Source of the DNA: Paralteromonas sediminis | GTDB taxonomy: Bacteria; Pseudomonadota; Gammaproteobacteria; Enterobacterales; Alteromonadaceae | Assembly (NCBI RefSeq): GCF_003820355.1 | Contig: NZ_RPOK01000001.1 | Coordinates: 26,847-90,846 of the forward strand | Direction: 5' to 3' | Length of the DNA stretch: 64,000 nt | Shown here: in pieces, positions 38,533 through 47,208 of the stretch | Layout: the number at the start of each line of letters is the position of its first letter | Position numbering within the stretch: the stretch's first letter is position 1 | Translations under genes and position numbers: made by a program | Notes under the pieces: generated by a model | The model's database searches: none | What the model was told of the DNA's origin: nothing | The model's input: only the letters and a program-made list of their open reading frames with translations

Positions 38533-40395
38533 TTACTCCATTTCCAAACTAGAGACTTGCTGCTGACTAACCTCTGCCATGGGGAGCTGTCGCTCTATTT
38601 CTGCATACTGATTCATTCTCAGGCTGCCCGACATACCTTCAAAGCGATAGCCAGGCATTGCTGCAAGAGTATGGATTTCTGAAAGCATGGTTAAGGCATC
38701 AAACCCAAATGCAAACAAACGAGCGAAAGAGGCCCTTTGCTCTGGCCATAGTGCAGACAACTGCTCAGATTCAGCTTGCCACCGCTCAGGCGCCAGCACA
38801 AAAGGCGCATCTAAAAAGCGAACATTCTCCAAATCTCTAAGTTGGTTTGGTGCGTCTGTTCGTTCTATAGAGCGGGACGAGGCATAGACCGGCACCGATT
38901 GCTGCCTGAACGGGCTAATACTGGCTTCGACCATGGGGTTAATAAGCGACAGTTGTTCTGGCGTTGCAAAGACTACGATGGCATCAATGTCTTGCCTGCT
39001 TCTGTTCTGATCGTAAACAATGCGATTGGTCATACGATTAATTTGGCTTATGTTCTCGTCACTTTGCGACACCCCTAAAGCATCAGCCAATGCACTGCCC
39101 AGATTGTCTATGGTGTCAAACTCAACGATATCAAAGCCAACGTGCCCCTGAGGTACTGAGCGTGTTGCGCGCATCCGCTGCCATTTTCTGGTAAATGCTT
39201 GCAGCATGCGTTGCCCAACACCAATATCCGAGGCGACAACTATCGGGTGTCGGTAGCCCTGTTTGTAAACATGCTGTGCTAACTGCTCTGCTTCGTCCTC
39301 CGGAGCCAGACCAAAATAGGCTGTTTGCGTATTGCCCAGCGTAAGCGCAAGTTCACTGCGGACATCAGCTTCAACGCGATTGAGTGCCAATCGCTTTACA
39401 GAGAGAGGGAGAAAGGGAACAACGGCATCAATATTCTCTCTTAACAATGGGCCAATGACCCAGTTTGCAGTAGCAGCCTCTTGGATCAACTGCTCAGAAG
39501 GCATTAGTGCGGTGTCCAAAAAGCGCACTGAAACGCGTTCTTCAGACTCATTTAGCGCAAAGAATGCAGCGAGAATGCCTTGCTTTATTGCCGACCCAGT
39601 AGATTCGAATCTGCCACTGAGGGGAAGCATGACGATGACATCTTGTTTAGCACTATTGGTCACAACAGAAGCAGTCAACATACTTGGCGGGATGTTTAAT
39701 GCCAATGGGTGAGCAAAATACACCTGTTGAAACTGCGCGATTGCTTCAGCTAATCGTTCTGGCGAACCACCGTGTTCCCGTTGAATAGTGACAAGGGCTG
39801 AATGAGGGCGCAGCGCGCTATGTTGGGTCTCAAGTGCACGCACATCTGCACTGGACATGCTAGCCAAGTACTCCACCAACTGTAAGTGTATCTGCATGTC
39901 TTCAGGCGCCAGCGCAAGTTGTGCTAATAACGCAGAGATAGCGTCGCCTTGTTTGTTATGCAGTTCAACAAGAAGTTGTAATCGCTTTTGTTCCAGCGGG
40001 GCCTCTGTAAATGGGTGTTGCAACCAACTCTCATTCACATAGTCTGGTAATGGCTTCGTGCTCAGCGCTAGCAGGCTTTTAAACAGGTCTATATCCTCTT
40101 GTTGGGCGTGTGGTGCATAAGCAAAAAGCAAGGCTTTTGCCATATCTGGCTGCGCTTCAATAATGAGCTGCTTTGCTGTTTGAAGAATGGCTTTACCGTC
40201 GATGGGCATAGCCTGCAGTAGAGGAGCGATGCTGTTAATGTCTAATTTTTCGTTTGACTGTACCACATCAGTAGGTGATGCAGTCATTGCTTTGGTTGGG
40301 ATGGGCGAAACCGTTTGAGTGCTTCCACAGGCTTGCAGTAGCGTACAAGCACAAACAATAAGTAGACCTTTTATTGATATTCTGTGATGCGGCAT
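38533..40395 (-). CDS. lpoA: LpoA, lipoprotein activator of penicillin-binding protein 1A
   Basis: A 620-residue lipoprotein with lipobox LLQAC (Cys23). It has an N-terminal TPR-like helical domain (about 50-245) and a C-terminal periplasmic-binding-protein-like domain (about 255-605, beginning VIVMLPLSGRFESTGSAIKQGILAAF). LpoA reaches from the outer membrane through the wall to stimulate PBP1A. It is divergent from rsmI, with starts about 75 bp apart, and its stop codon precedes the yraN start region by 7 bp. The synteny with E. coli yraL-yraM supports the call. Confidence 0.94.
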   Translation of the reverse strand: MPHHRISIKGLLIVCACTLLQACGSTQTVSPIPTKAMTASPTDVVQSNEKLDINSIAPLLQAMPIDGKAILQTAKQLIIEAQPDMAKALLFAYAPHAQQEDIDLFKSLLALSTKPLPDYVNESWLQHPFTEAPLEQKRLQLLVELHNKQGDAISALLAQLALAPEDMQIHLQLVEYLASMSSADVRALETQHSALRPHSALVTIQREHGGSPERLAEAIAQFQQVYFAHPLALNIPPSMLTASVVTNSAKQDVIVMLPLSGRFESTGSAIKQGILAAFFALNESEERVSVRFLDTALMPSEQLIQEAATANWVIGPLLRENIDAVVPFLPLSVKRLALNRVEADVRSELALTLGNTQTAYFGLAPEDEAEQLAQHVYKQGYRHPIVVASDIGVGQRMLQAFTRKWQRMRATRSVPQGHVGFDIVEFDTIDNLGSALADALGVSQSDENISQINRMTNRIVYDQNRSRQDIDAIVVFATPEQLSLINPMVEASISPFRQQSVPVYASSRSIERTDAPNQLRDLENVRFLDAPFVLAPERWQAESEQLSALWPEQRASFARLFAFGFDALTMLSEIHTLAAMPGYRFEGMSGSLRMNQYAEIERQLPMAEVSQQQVSSLEME

Positions 40396-40469
40396 GCAGA
40401 CAACCTCTGTGTATACGGCGTAAGCGTGATAAACTCACCCGGAAAAAACGTAAATATAAGAGTCGAACC

Positions 40470-41333
40470 GTGAGTGTATCAAGTCCTGCAGCTGCTGGCA
40501 TCCTGTACATAGTGCCAACGCCAATTGGCAACCTCGAAGATATTACACAAAGAGCCCTTTCTGTTTTGCGCAATGTGAATGTCATTGCTGCTGAAGATAC
40601 CCGTCACAGTGGTGTGTTGTTGCAGCACTTTGCCATTAATACTGCACTTGTCTCTGTTCATGAACACAATGAGAGTCAACGAGCACACGGCTTGATCAAG
40701 CGACTACTGGAAGGCGAGAATATTGCACTCATTAGTGATGCAGGTACACCGCTGATCAGCGATCCGGGTTACGTGCTGGTGAATGAATGTAGATCTGCGG
40801 GTATTACTGTAACTGCACTGCCGGGGCCTTGTGCCTTTGTGACAGCATTGAGTGGAGCAGGGCTGCCCACTGACAAAGTGAGCTTTTGTGGTTTTTTGCC
40901 CGTCAAACACAAGGCGAGGCTGTCGGTTTTATCTTCGGTTGAACAAAGTACACATACTACTGCTTTTTATGAAGCCCCTCGAAGAATAATCACTACATTG
41001 CAGGATATTGCAGATACTCTAGGCCCGCATCGGCAAGTTGCTATTGCAAAAGAAATCACCAAGGCTTTTGAGCACTATGAGGTTGGTACAGCATTGTCCT
41101 GTATCGAGTGGTTAGAAGCGGATAGCGCAAGGCAAAAAGGTGAGTTTGTAGTCCTTATTGGGCCAGACACACGATCCAACACAGAGATACCTCCAGAGGC
41201 GCTAAAACTGCTTCGAACACTGTCAGAGGTTCTGCCGCTAAAAAAAGCAGCCGCCATTGTTGCAGAGCATTATGAATTGAAAAAGAATGCCCTCTATCAA
41301 AAGGGCTTAGAGTGGCACAGTGACGCCAACTAA
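40470..41333 (+). CDS. rsmI: 16S rRNA (cytidine-1402-2'-O)-methyltransferase
   Basis: From GTG at 40470 the product is 287 residues, matching E. coli RsmI (286). The open frame continues upstream into the lpoA signal region, which is not credible as coding. Motifs of the tetrapyrrole-methylase-like fold are present: LYIVPTPIGNLEDITQRAL, AAEDTRHSGVLL, ALISDAGTPLISDPGYVLV, and TALPGPCAFVTALSGAGLP. It methylates the ribose of C1402 in the ribosomal P site using SAM. A weak AAGAG lies before the GTG. Confidence 0.95.
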   Translation: MSVSSPAAAGILYIVPTPIGNLEDITQRALSVLRNVNVIAAEDTRHSGVLLQHFAINTALVSVHEHNESQRAHGLIKRLLEGENIALISDAGTPLISDPGYVLVNECRSAGITVTALPGPCAFVTALSGAGLPTDKVSFCGFLPVKHKARLSVLSSVEQSTHTTAFYEAPRRIITTLQDIADTLGPHRQVAIAKEITKAFEHYEVGTALSCIEWLEADSARQKGEFVVLIGPDTRSNTEIPPEALKLLRTLSEVLPLKKAAAIVAEHYELKKNALYQKGLEWHSDAN

Positions 41334-41361
41334 CAAAAAGCAAGAAGTGCCACCGATACCG

Positions 41362-42507
41362 TTACGATAACTTGTACTTAAAGTCCTTGTAGTCAAATTT
41401 GCGTACGACTTCAAGTGAACCATCTTGCCTCAGAATGGCGATAGATGGGTGTTCAACACCATTGAAAAATGTAGTTTTAACCATGGTGTAGTGCATCATG
41501 TCTTCAAACTGTATCCGGTCACCTACGCGCAGGGGCGCAGCGAAGCTATATGTATCGATGACATCACCGGCTAGGCAGGAATTGCCGCCGAAACGATAAT
41601 TATAGGGGTGTTGCCCCTCCTCAAAACCATGCAATACTACCGGTCGATAGGGCATTTCCAGAACGTCGGGCATGTGCGCAGTTGCAGAAATGTCAAGAAT
41701 GGCAATCGCACCTTCATTCTCAACAATATCGACGACTTCGGCAATAAGAGGGCCTGTTTGCCAAGCAACTGCCGAGCCAGGCTCGAGAATTACATCTAAA
41801 TGAGGGTGGCGTTGTTTAAACGCGCGTAGGGTATTTATGAGGTGGACGACATCGTACCCCTCACGTGTCATTAAATGGCCTCCGCCCAAATTAAGCCATT
41901 TAATGTGCTTAAACCAATGACCGAATTTGTCTTCAATAGCTAAAAGTGTTCGCTCAGTGGCATAGGAATCGCACTCACATAAATTGTGCACGTGAAATCC
42001 ATCAAGCTCGGTCACATCCTGTTCGTTGAGGTCTTGCAACCGCACTCCCAATCGCGACCCTGGCGCGGCTGGATCATACAAAGGTGTCTCAGCTTCCTGA
42101 TGCTCCGGATTGATGCGCAAGCCCACTGACACACCCGCCGCTTTGAGTTGCGCTTTGTACTGCCTGCACTGACTTAGGCTGTTAAACGACAAGTGATTCA
42201 CTAGATGAGCCATTTCGTCGACATCTGCCTGTTTATAAGCGGGTGAAAAAGCGTGCACCTCTTTGCCCATTTCCTTTGCCAGCTTTGCTTCCCAGACAGA
42301 GCTGGCTGTCGCACCGTGCAAATACGGTTTGATAGTGTCGAAAACAGACCACATCGAAAACCCTTTTAGTGCCAGTATGATGCGAACACCGGACTCTTGT
42401 TGGACTCGCTCCATGAGAGTTAAATTGTCAATGAGCTTCTGCTCTTCCAACACGTAACAGGGCGAGGGAATATCAGTGCGTTTAGTCAGGTCAGTCACGG
42501 CGCGCAT
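41362..42507 (-). CDS. nspC: Carboxynorspermidine/carboxyspermidine decarboxylase
   Basis: A 381-residue PLP-dependent decarboxylase of the alanine-racemase fold. Lys48 in IILALKGFSMW is the likely Schiff-base lysine, and GGHLMTREGYDV, EPGSAVAW and CLAGDVIDTYSF mark cofactor and substrate regions. It removes CO2 from carboxyspermidine or carboxynorspermidine made by the preceding gene, forming spermidine or norspermidine. It starts 6 bp after that gene, so the two form an operon. The substrate chain length depends on whether putrescine or diaminopropane is supplied and cannot be read from this sequence. Confidence 0.94.
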   Translation of the reverse strand: MRAVTDLTKRTDIPSPCYVLEEQKLIDNLTLMERVQQESGVRIILALKGFSMWSVFDTIKPYLHGATASSVWEAKLAKEMGKEVHAFSPAYKQADVDEMAHLVNHLSFNSLSQCRQYKAQLKAAGVSVGLRINPEHQEAETPLYDPAAPGSRLGVRLQDLNEQDVTELDGFHVHNLCECDSYATERTLLAIEDKFGHWFKHIKWLNLGGGHLMTREGYDVVHLINTLRAFKQRHPHLDVILEPGSAVAWQTGPLIAEVVDIVENEGAIAILDISATAHMPDVLEMPYRPVVLHGFEEGQHPYNYRFGGNSCLAGDVIDTYSFAAPLRVGDRIQFEDMMHYTMVKTTFFNGVEHPSIAILRQDGSLEVVRKFDYKDFKYKLS

Positions 42508-42513
42508 ACTCGT

Positions 42514-43716
42514 TTATTTAGCAAATGGGCTCTGGTCACATTCCAAGACCTGCCAGGGCAGACCATGTTGGTTGAGCATGTCCATGAAGGGGTCAGGATC
42601 AAACTGTTCCATATTCCACACACCTGACTTCTTCCAAGTGCCATTGAGCATTAATGCCGCGCCTATCATAGCGGGTACGCCCGTTGTGTAGGATACTGCC
42701 TGTGCACCTACTTCCTCATTGCAGACCGCATGGTCACAGTTGTTGTAAATAAAGATGGTTTTTTCTTTACCATCCTTCACACCTGTAATGTAGGTACCAA
42801 TGCAGGTCATTCCCGTGTATCCCTCGGCCAAAGAACCTGGATTAGGCAAGACGGCTTTCAGGAACTCCAATGGAACAATCTGTTGGCCCTGGAATTCAAC
42901 AGGCTCAATGCTGGTCATGCCAATGCCCTCAAGAACACGCAAATGGTTAAGATAGGCATCGCCAAACGTCATCCAAAAACGCGCACGTTTTAGCGTAGGG
43001 AAGTGCTTAACCAGTGACTCCAATTCTTCGTGAAACATCAGGTAGGAGGCTCGCTCACCAATGTTTTGATAATGCAGATCTTCACGGACGCTAAGGGGGT
43101 CGGTTTCTTTCCATTCGCCATTTTCCCAAAAGCGGCCCCTTTGGGTAATTTCCCGAATATTGATTTCCGGATTAAAGTTTGTCGCGAATGCTTGTCCATG
43201 ATCGCCGCCATTGCAATCCACAATGTCGAGATAATGAATTTCATCAAAATAGTGTTTTGCCGCGTAGGCGGTGTAAACATTGGTAACACCGGGATCAAAA
43301 CCGCTGCCCAGCAGTGCCATAATCCCTTTTTCTTTAAATCGTTCCTGATAAGCCCACTGCCAGCTGTATTCGAACTTCGCTTCATCTTTTGGTTCGTAAT
43401 TGGCGGTGTCGAGATAATCAGTTTGCGTGGCCAGGCAGGCATCCATAATTGGAAGGTCCTGATAGGGCAGGGCTAAATTGACTACTAAGTCAGGTTTTAC
43501 CTGATTAATAAGCGCCTCTACTTCATCGGCATTGTCTGCGTCTACGGCAAAAACACCTTTTACCCGGTCCTCTCCCACTTCCTGTTGCAAAGCTTCACAC
43601 TTAGATACCGTGCGACTTGCCAAGTAAATCTCGTCAAAATGCTCAGGTAAGCGAGCGCATTTTTTAACAGTAACAGTGGCAACGCCGCCAGCACCAATTA
43701 TCAGAACACGTGACAT
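42514..43716 (-). CDS. Carboxynorspermidine/carboxyspermidine synthase (dehydrogenase)
   Basis: A 400-residue saccharopine-dehydrogenase-family protein with an N-terminal Rossmann motif (VLIIGAGGVATVTVKKCA). It reductively joins aspartate beta-semialdehyde to putrescine or diaminopropane with NADPH, the first step of the route completed by NspC. Other conserved parts are LALPYQDLPIMDACL, LGSGFDPGVTNVYTAYA and EEVGAQAVSYTTGVPA. AGGAATAAACT precedes the ATG. The route does not use decarboxylated SAM, so it makes no methylthioadenosine. Confidence 0.93.
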   Translation of the reverse strand: MSRVLIIGAGGVATVTVKKCARLPEHFDEIYLASRTVSKCEALQQEVGEDRVKGVFAVDADNADEVEALINQVKPDLVVNLALPYQDLPIMDACLATQTDYLDTANYEPKDEAKFEYSWQWAYQERFKEKGIMALLGSGFDPGVTNVYTAYAAKHYFDEIHYLDIVDCNGGDHGQAFATNFNPEINIREITQRGRFWENGEWKETDPLSVREDLHYQNIGERASYLMFHEELESLVKHFPTLKRARFWMTFGDAYLNHLRVLEGIGMTSIEPVEFQGQQIVPLEFLKAVLPNPGSLAEGYTGMTCIGTYITGVKDGKEKTIFIYNNCDHAVCNEEVGAQAVSYTTGVPAMIGAALMLNGTWKKSGVWNMEQFDPDPFMDMLNQHGLPWQVLECDQSPFAK

Positions 43717-43797
43717 AGTTTATTCCTACCAAAAGTGATTTTGCGCTGAATGCTAGCAAAGATAATAAATTTGTACAGAAAAGATGAGCAAGTCGGC

Positions 43798-44205
43798 TTA
43801 GTTTGATGTTTCCGTCAAGGGTTCAGCAAAGATTACCTCTCCGTTCGTCACCGTATAGGGAAAAACCAAAAAATAGTTCGAGTCTTTTTCATCGCTTAAC
43901 TCAATGGCTACCGCGTCGCAAGGGATCTGATTTTTTTCAGCGAGAATAGCGGAATAGGCCAGCGCCGTTTGTAATGGTTTAGCGTAGGCGATATCAATTA
44001 ACCGCCACTGAAGTATCTCAATCATGTCTGATGCATCAGTGACACTAGGGGCATGATCGGTCATCACACAGTCAAATTTACCTTTTTCACAAACCGCTGC
44101 GAAAGGATAAAAAACGGCGTGCCTGGCCAGCTGACTTGAAGAAAATGCCAAAACCTTGGCCACAAGGTCATGCATGTGATTCGGTATTTTTGCAGGTTCA
44201 ACCAT
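43798..44205 (-). CDS. Conserved protein of unknown function
   Basis: A 135-residue protein beginning MVEPAKIPNHMHDLV. I chose the internal ATG 44205 because AGGAGT precedes it at good spacing; the frame extends 17 codons further upstream. It looks soluble, with no signal peptide, and I recognise no family. It lies 47 bp after the PLP enzyme gene on the same strand and may be co-transcribed with it. Nothing in the sequence identifies a catalytic site. Confidence 0.65.
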   Translation of the reverse strand: MVEPAKIPNHMHDLVAKVLAFSSSQLARHAVFYPFAAVCEKGKFDCVMTDHAPSVTDASDMIEILQWRLIDIAYAKPLQTALAYSAILAEKNQIPCDAVAIELSDEKDSNYFLVFPYTVTNGEVIFAEPLTETSN

Positions 44206-44252
44206 CTTTTTACTCCTCTGTACCCTATAAACGAAAAGAGAACAGAGCTGGT

Positions 44253-45167
44253 TCATTTCTGGTTGGAATTTACCCGTGCACCTTGTAACCCTCCAGTGTG
44301 AACTATTACGATATTGTCGGATTGCTTAAAGTGTTTTTGTTTAATTAACTGATCTAGCGCGTAAAAGGCTTTGCCGCTATATACAGGCTCCACACTAATA
44401 TCTGTTGTGCTGTTCACTTTATTGCAAAAAGCCAACAGTTCTGGGCTACTTTTCGCATAACCTTTATGCACAAAATCATGTGTAATGCGCCAGTTGGTGT
44501 CGCCAGTGTCAATGAACCTCTGGACTTGATCTTCAAGGTAATTTTGACCTTTTAGTACAGCAATACCCAAAACATATTGGCTTTGGTTGCTTCCTTTAAT
44601 CATTCCCGCCAGCGTAGCGCCACTTGCCACAGGCGCGACAAAGTGTGTGGGCAGATTCCGAGCATGCAGTTTCGTCAGCATTGATATTTCTTTCATCATA
44701 TCCAGCACGCCGAGCACGGCCAATCGTGTGCTGCCACCCTCTGGAATATAAGTATGGGGGCCGAATACAGACTCCCGCCATGAGGCAAATGTCGATGACT
44801 CTCGTTGTGCATATTGTGCTTTGCTAAGAAAGTGAATCTGGCACCCCCAGCTTTGCAAATCGATTAGCATAGGGGTGAGGCTGTCAGCATAATTGCCTCG
44901 GATCAGTGCAGTAAAAGGCACCCCGCTGGTTGCGCATTTATAACCCAGCGCGTGTAAGTGATTGGAGTATCCCCCCCCAATACTCATCACGTGATGTGCT
45001 TTTTCAATATTTGTATAGGCCAGTTTTCGCCATTTGTTACCCGATATATAAGGATGAATCAGATCATCCCGCTTTACCCATACACAAGGCGCATCGTGAG
45101 GCCAGTCATCGAGAGAGAAGGGCGTCAGTGGAGAAGGTAAAGCAGCGGGAATAGAGGTGAATGACAT
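44253..45167 (-). CDS. PLP-dependent D-cysteine desulfhydrase / ACC deaminase family protein
   Basis: About 304 residues from ATG 45167 (a GTG at 45203 extends the frame). It is a fold-type II PLP enzyme: WVKRDDLIHPYISGNKWRKL contains the cofactor lysine, GGGYSNHLHALGYKC follows, and PVASGATLAGMIKG binds phosphate. Family members deaminate 1-aminocyclopropane-1-carboxylate or degrade D-cysteine. Bacterial members outside plant-associated taxa are more often D-cysteine desulfhydrases; sequence alone does not settle the substrate. Confidence 0.8.
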   Translation of the reverse strand: MSFTSIPAALPSPLTPFSLDDWPHDAPCVWVKRDDLIHPYISGNKWRKLAYTNIEKAHHVMSIGGGYSNHLHALGYKCATSGVPFTALIRGNYADSLTPMLIDLQSWGCQIHFLSKAQYAQRESSTFASWRESVFGPHTYIPEGGSTRLAVLGVLDMMKEISMLTKLHARNLPTHFVAPVASGATLAGMIKGSNQSQYVLGIAVLKGQNYLEDQVQRFIDTGDTNWRITHDFVHKGYAKSSPELLAFCNKVNSTTDISVEPVYSGKAFYALDQLIKQKHFKQSDNIVIVHTGGLQGARVNSNQK

Positions 45168-45242
45168 AAGTTTAATCTTTGAATTCGAACCGAAAGTGCC
45201 CACCGCATCGTATCTACTTTTATCTGTTTACTGGAGTTCAAC

Positions 45243-45758
45243 ATGATGAGATTGCCAACGATTTTGATGGGCCTACTCATTTCATTTGGAGTATTAAGTA
45301 TGCCACAGCCGGTGGACGAACACATTCCTCAGGCGAAGCTTGTGGGTGAAGGTAAATTTACCTACTTATTTTGGGATGTCTACAATGCACAGCTTTTTGC
45401 GCCCGATGGTCGGTGGCAGGCTCAGGCGCCTTATGCACTAACGCTTACCTACTTGCGCAATTTTGACGGGGAGGATATTGCCGTACGTTCCAGAGAAGAA
45501 ATGGAAGGCCTTGGCTTCAAAGACAAAGAAAAGTTAGCGTCATGGGAGCAAGTCATGAAAGATATATTCCCTGACGTGCAAGAAGGTGAGCAAATTACAG
45601 GCATTATAAAAGCGGACCAAACCACGGTTTTCTATAAAAATCAGGAATTGATAGGGGCGGTTGAGGACCGGGAGTTTGGCGAACAATTTTTTGCTATCTG
45701 GTTACATGAAAATACGTCGGAACCTCGCTTGAGAAAAAAACTAATAGGAGAAAAATAA
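45243..45758 (+). CDS. Secreted chalcone-isomerase-like protein
   Basis: A 171-residue protein with an N-terminal signal segment (about residues 3-20) and a chalcone-isomerase-like domain, recognisable in KLVGEGKFTYLFWDVYNAQLF, ALTLTYLRNFDGEDIAVRS and FGEQFFAIWLHENTSEPRLR. Bacterial members of this fold bind fatty acids or have unknown roles; flavonoid isomerisation is not implied. It directly precedes the DUF3833 lipoprotein gene with one base between stop and start, so the two are co-translated. A similar pairing is seen in light-stress and lipid-modifying gene sets of Vibrio and Shewanella. Confidence 0.82.
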   Translation: MMRLPTILMGLLISFGVLSMPQPVDEHIPQAKLVGEGKFTYLFWDVYNAQLFAPDGRWQAQAPYALTLTYLRNFDGEDIAVRSREEMEGLGFKDKEKLASWEQVMKDIFPDVQEGEQITGIIKADQTTVFYKNQELIGAVEDREFGEQFFAIWLHENTSEPRLRKKLIGEK

Positions 45759-45759
45759 A

Positions 45760-46314
45760 ATGGGATTTATTCGTCGCTCAGTCCTACTACTAGCAGCCTG
45801 GACTCTTTTAAGTGGATGTTCTTTATCAATTGATGGAGAACAGTACCAGTCGCTTTCCCCAAAGCTGGATATTCGCACTTTTTTTGATGGACAGGTAAAA
45901 GCATGGGGAATAGTGCAGAATCGTTCCGGCGAAGTCGTGCAGCGCTTTGTAGTGGACATTGACGGCACTCGCGAGGGCAACACATTGACCTTGGACGAGA
46001 CCTTTGAATATTTTATGGGTGATGGGCCTGAAAAACGCATCTGGGTCATTACTTATAATGAAGACGGTTCGTTTACTGGGGAAGCCGGCGATATTATGGG
46101 GAAAGCAAGCGGGCGTTCTTATGGCAACGCATTTAACTTTCAGTATGAGATGGATCTGCCCGTTGGTGACACATCATACGAAGTTGCCTTTAACGACTGG
46201 TTTTGGGCCTTTGATCAAGAAACCTTGATGAACCGAGCTTACATTCAAAAATTTGGCATAGTCATGGCTGAAGTCACAATTTTTATGCAGCGACAGGAAA
46301 AGTCAGTACTATAA
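45760..46314 (+). CDS. DUF3833-family lipoprotein
   Basis: A 184-residue lipoprotein with lipobox LLSGC (Cys20) and a single DUF3833 domain, beginning SPKLDIRTFFDGQVKAWGIVQNR. The domain resembles a lipocalin-like barrel, but no function is established. It follows the chalcone-isomerase-like gene almost without a gap, and both products are exported, so they may act together at the envelope, possibly on lipids. This is inference from pairing only. Confidence 0.85.
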   Translation: MGFIRRSVLLLAAWTLLSGCSLSIDGEQYQSLSPKLDIRTFFDGQVKAWGIVQNRSGEVVQRFVVDIDGTREGNTLTLDETFEYFMGDGPEKRIWVITYNEDGSFTGEAGDIMGKASGRSYGNAFNFQYEMDLPVGDTSYEVAFNDWFWAFDQETLMNRAYIQKFGIVMAEVTIFMQRQEKSVL

Positions 46315-46352
46315 AGATCTGACCATTCACCCCTGTGTAAAGGACTATTACT

Positions 46353-46736
46353 GTGACGCTATTGCTATCTAGCCTACTTATCACAATCATAATGCCGTTT
46401 TTGGCGAAGGCACCCCTCGCGGTTGCCATGAATAAAGAAAGTAAGTATGACAATGCCTACCCAAGAGACCAACAGGCGAGGTTAACAGGGTTTGGGGCTC
46501 GGGCGAATGCTGCACATTATAATTGTTTCGAAGCATTAGCATGTTACACACCAGCAGTGCTGGCCGTTATTGCAACGAGTAACGTCAACGAACTCGCCGA
46601 GTTGAGTGCACTAGTGTTTGTCCTGGCCAGAGTGCTATATCTGCTGTGCTATTGGTTTGACAAAGCGACACTAAGGAGTGCTTGCTGGATAGTTGCCATG
46701 GCGGCGTTGTTCACACTATTTGCACAGGCTTTTTGA
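46353..46736 (+). CDS. MAPEG-family membrane protein
   Basis: A 127-residue protein of four membrane helices (about 1-22, 50-72, 80-98, 104-125) with the MAPEG-type segment ARLTGFGARANAAHYNCFEAL. Eukaryotic relatives conjugate glutathione or make eicosanoids; bacterial members are poorly characterised. The start is GTG with AAAGGA before it. It lies 38 bp after the DUF3833 gene in the same direction and may belong to the same unit. Confidence 0.82.
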   Translation: MTLLLSSLLITIIMPFLAKAPLAVAMNKESKYDNAYPRDQQARLTGFGARANAAHYNCFEALACYTPAVLAVIATSNVNELAELSALVFVLARVLYLLCYWFDKATLRSACWIVAMAALFTLFAQAF

Positions 46737-46815
46737 GTCTGTGTCGCGACAGTGTCGTGTTCATTTTAATCATTCTCTGTCATAACTAAGTGCTCGCAGC
46801 ATATAAGGAACGACA

Positions 46816-47187
46816 ATGAGCATTCGTGCACGCAGGTTGGATAAAGGTTGGTCTCAGGAAGAATTAGCTAGGTACGCTGGTTTGAGTACCCGTACGATCC
46901 AAAGAATCGAAGCAGGTCAAAACGCGGGCTTCGAGTCTTTAAAATGTCTTGCTGCTGTGTTTGAAACGTCAATTAATACTATTGTTCAGGAGCAGTCGAT
47001 GGCAGAGCACTCAGTGAGTAAAGACACAGAAGTCAAAAACTTGCTTAAGGTTGAGCGAGAAGCAATAGAGTTTGCGCAGTCAATTTTGCGGAGCCCTCAT
47101 TCGAACCCCAAAGATCCACTAACTAAAATTGAGCGGGATGCGATGTCTTATGCAAAAAAGTTACTGGGTAAGTTTGGCGGTGTTTGA
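46816..47187 (+). CDS. Small XRE-type helix-turn-helix regulator
   Basis: A 123-residue protein with a Cro/C1-type helix-turn-helix at residues 3-58 (RLDKGWSQEELARYAGLSTRTIQRIEAGQ), followed by a charged, helical C-terminus without membrane segments. AAGGA precedes the ATG. It is downstream of the MAPEG gene and convergent with aceK. Its targets are unknown; regulation of the preceding three genes is possible but not shown. Confidence 0.82.
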   Translation: MSIRARRLDKGWSQEELARYAGLSTRTIQRIEAGQNAGFESLKCLAAVFETSINTIVQEQSMAEHSVSKDTEVKNLLKVEREAIEFAQSILRSPHSNPKDPLTKIERDAMSYAKKLLGKFGGV

Positions 47188-47208
47188 CGCTCTTATCGTT
47201 AAACTGAA

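Noticed and set aside
43030-43476. Open frame of 148 codons on the plus strand
   Set aside because: It is antisense to the carboxynorspermidine synthase gene, whose motifs are intact through this stretch.
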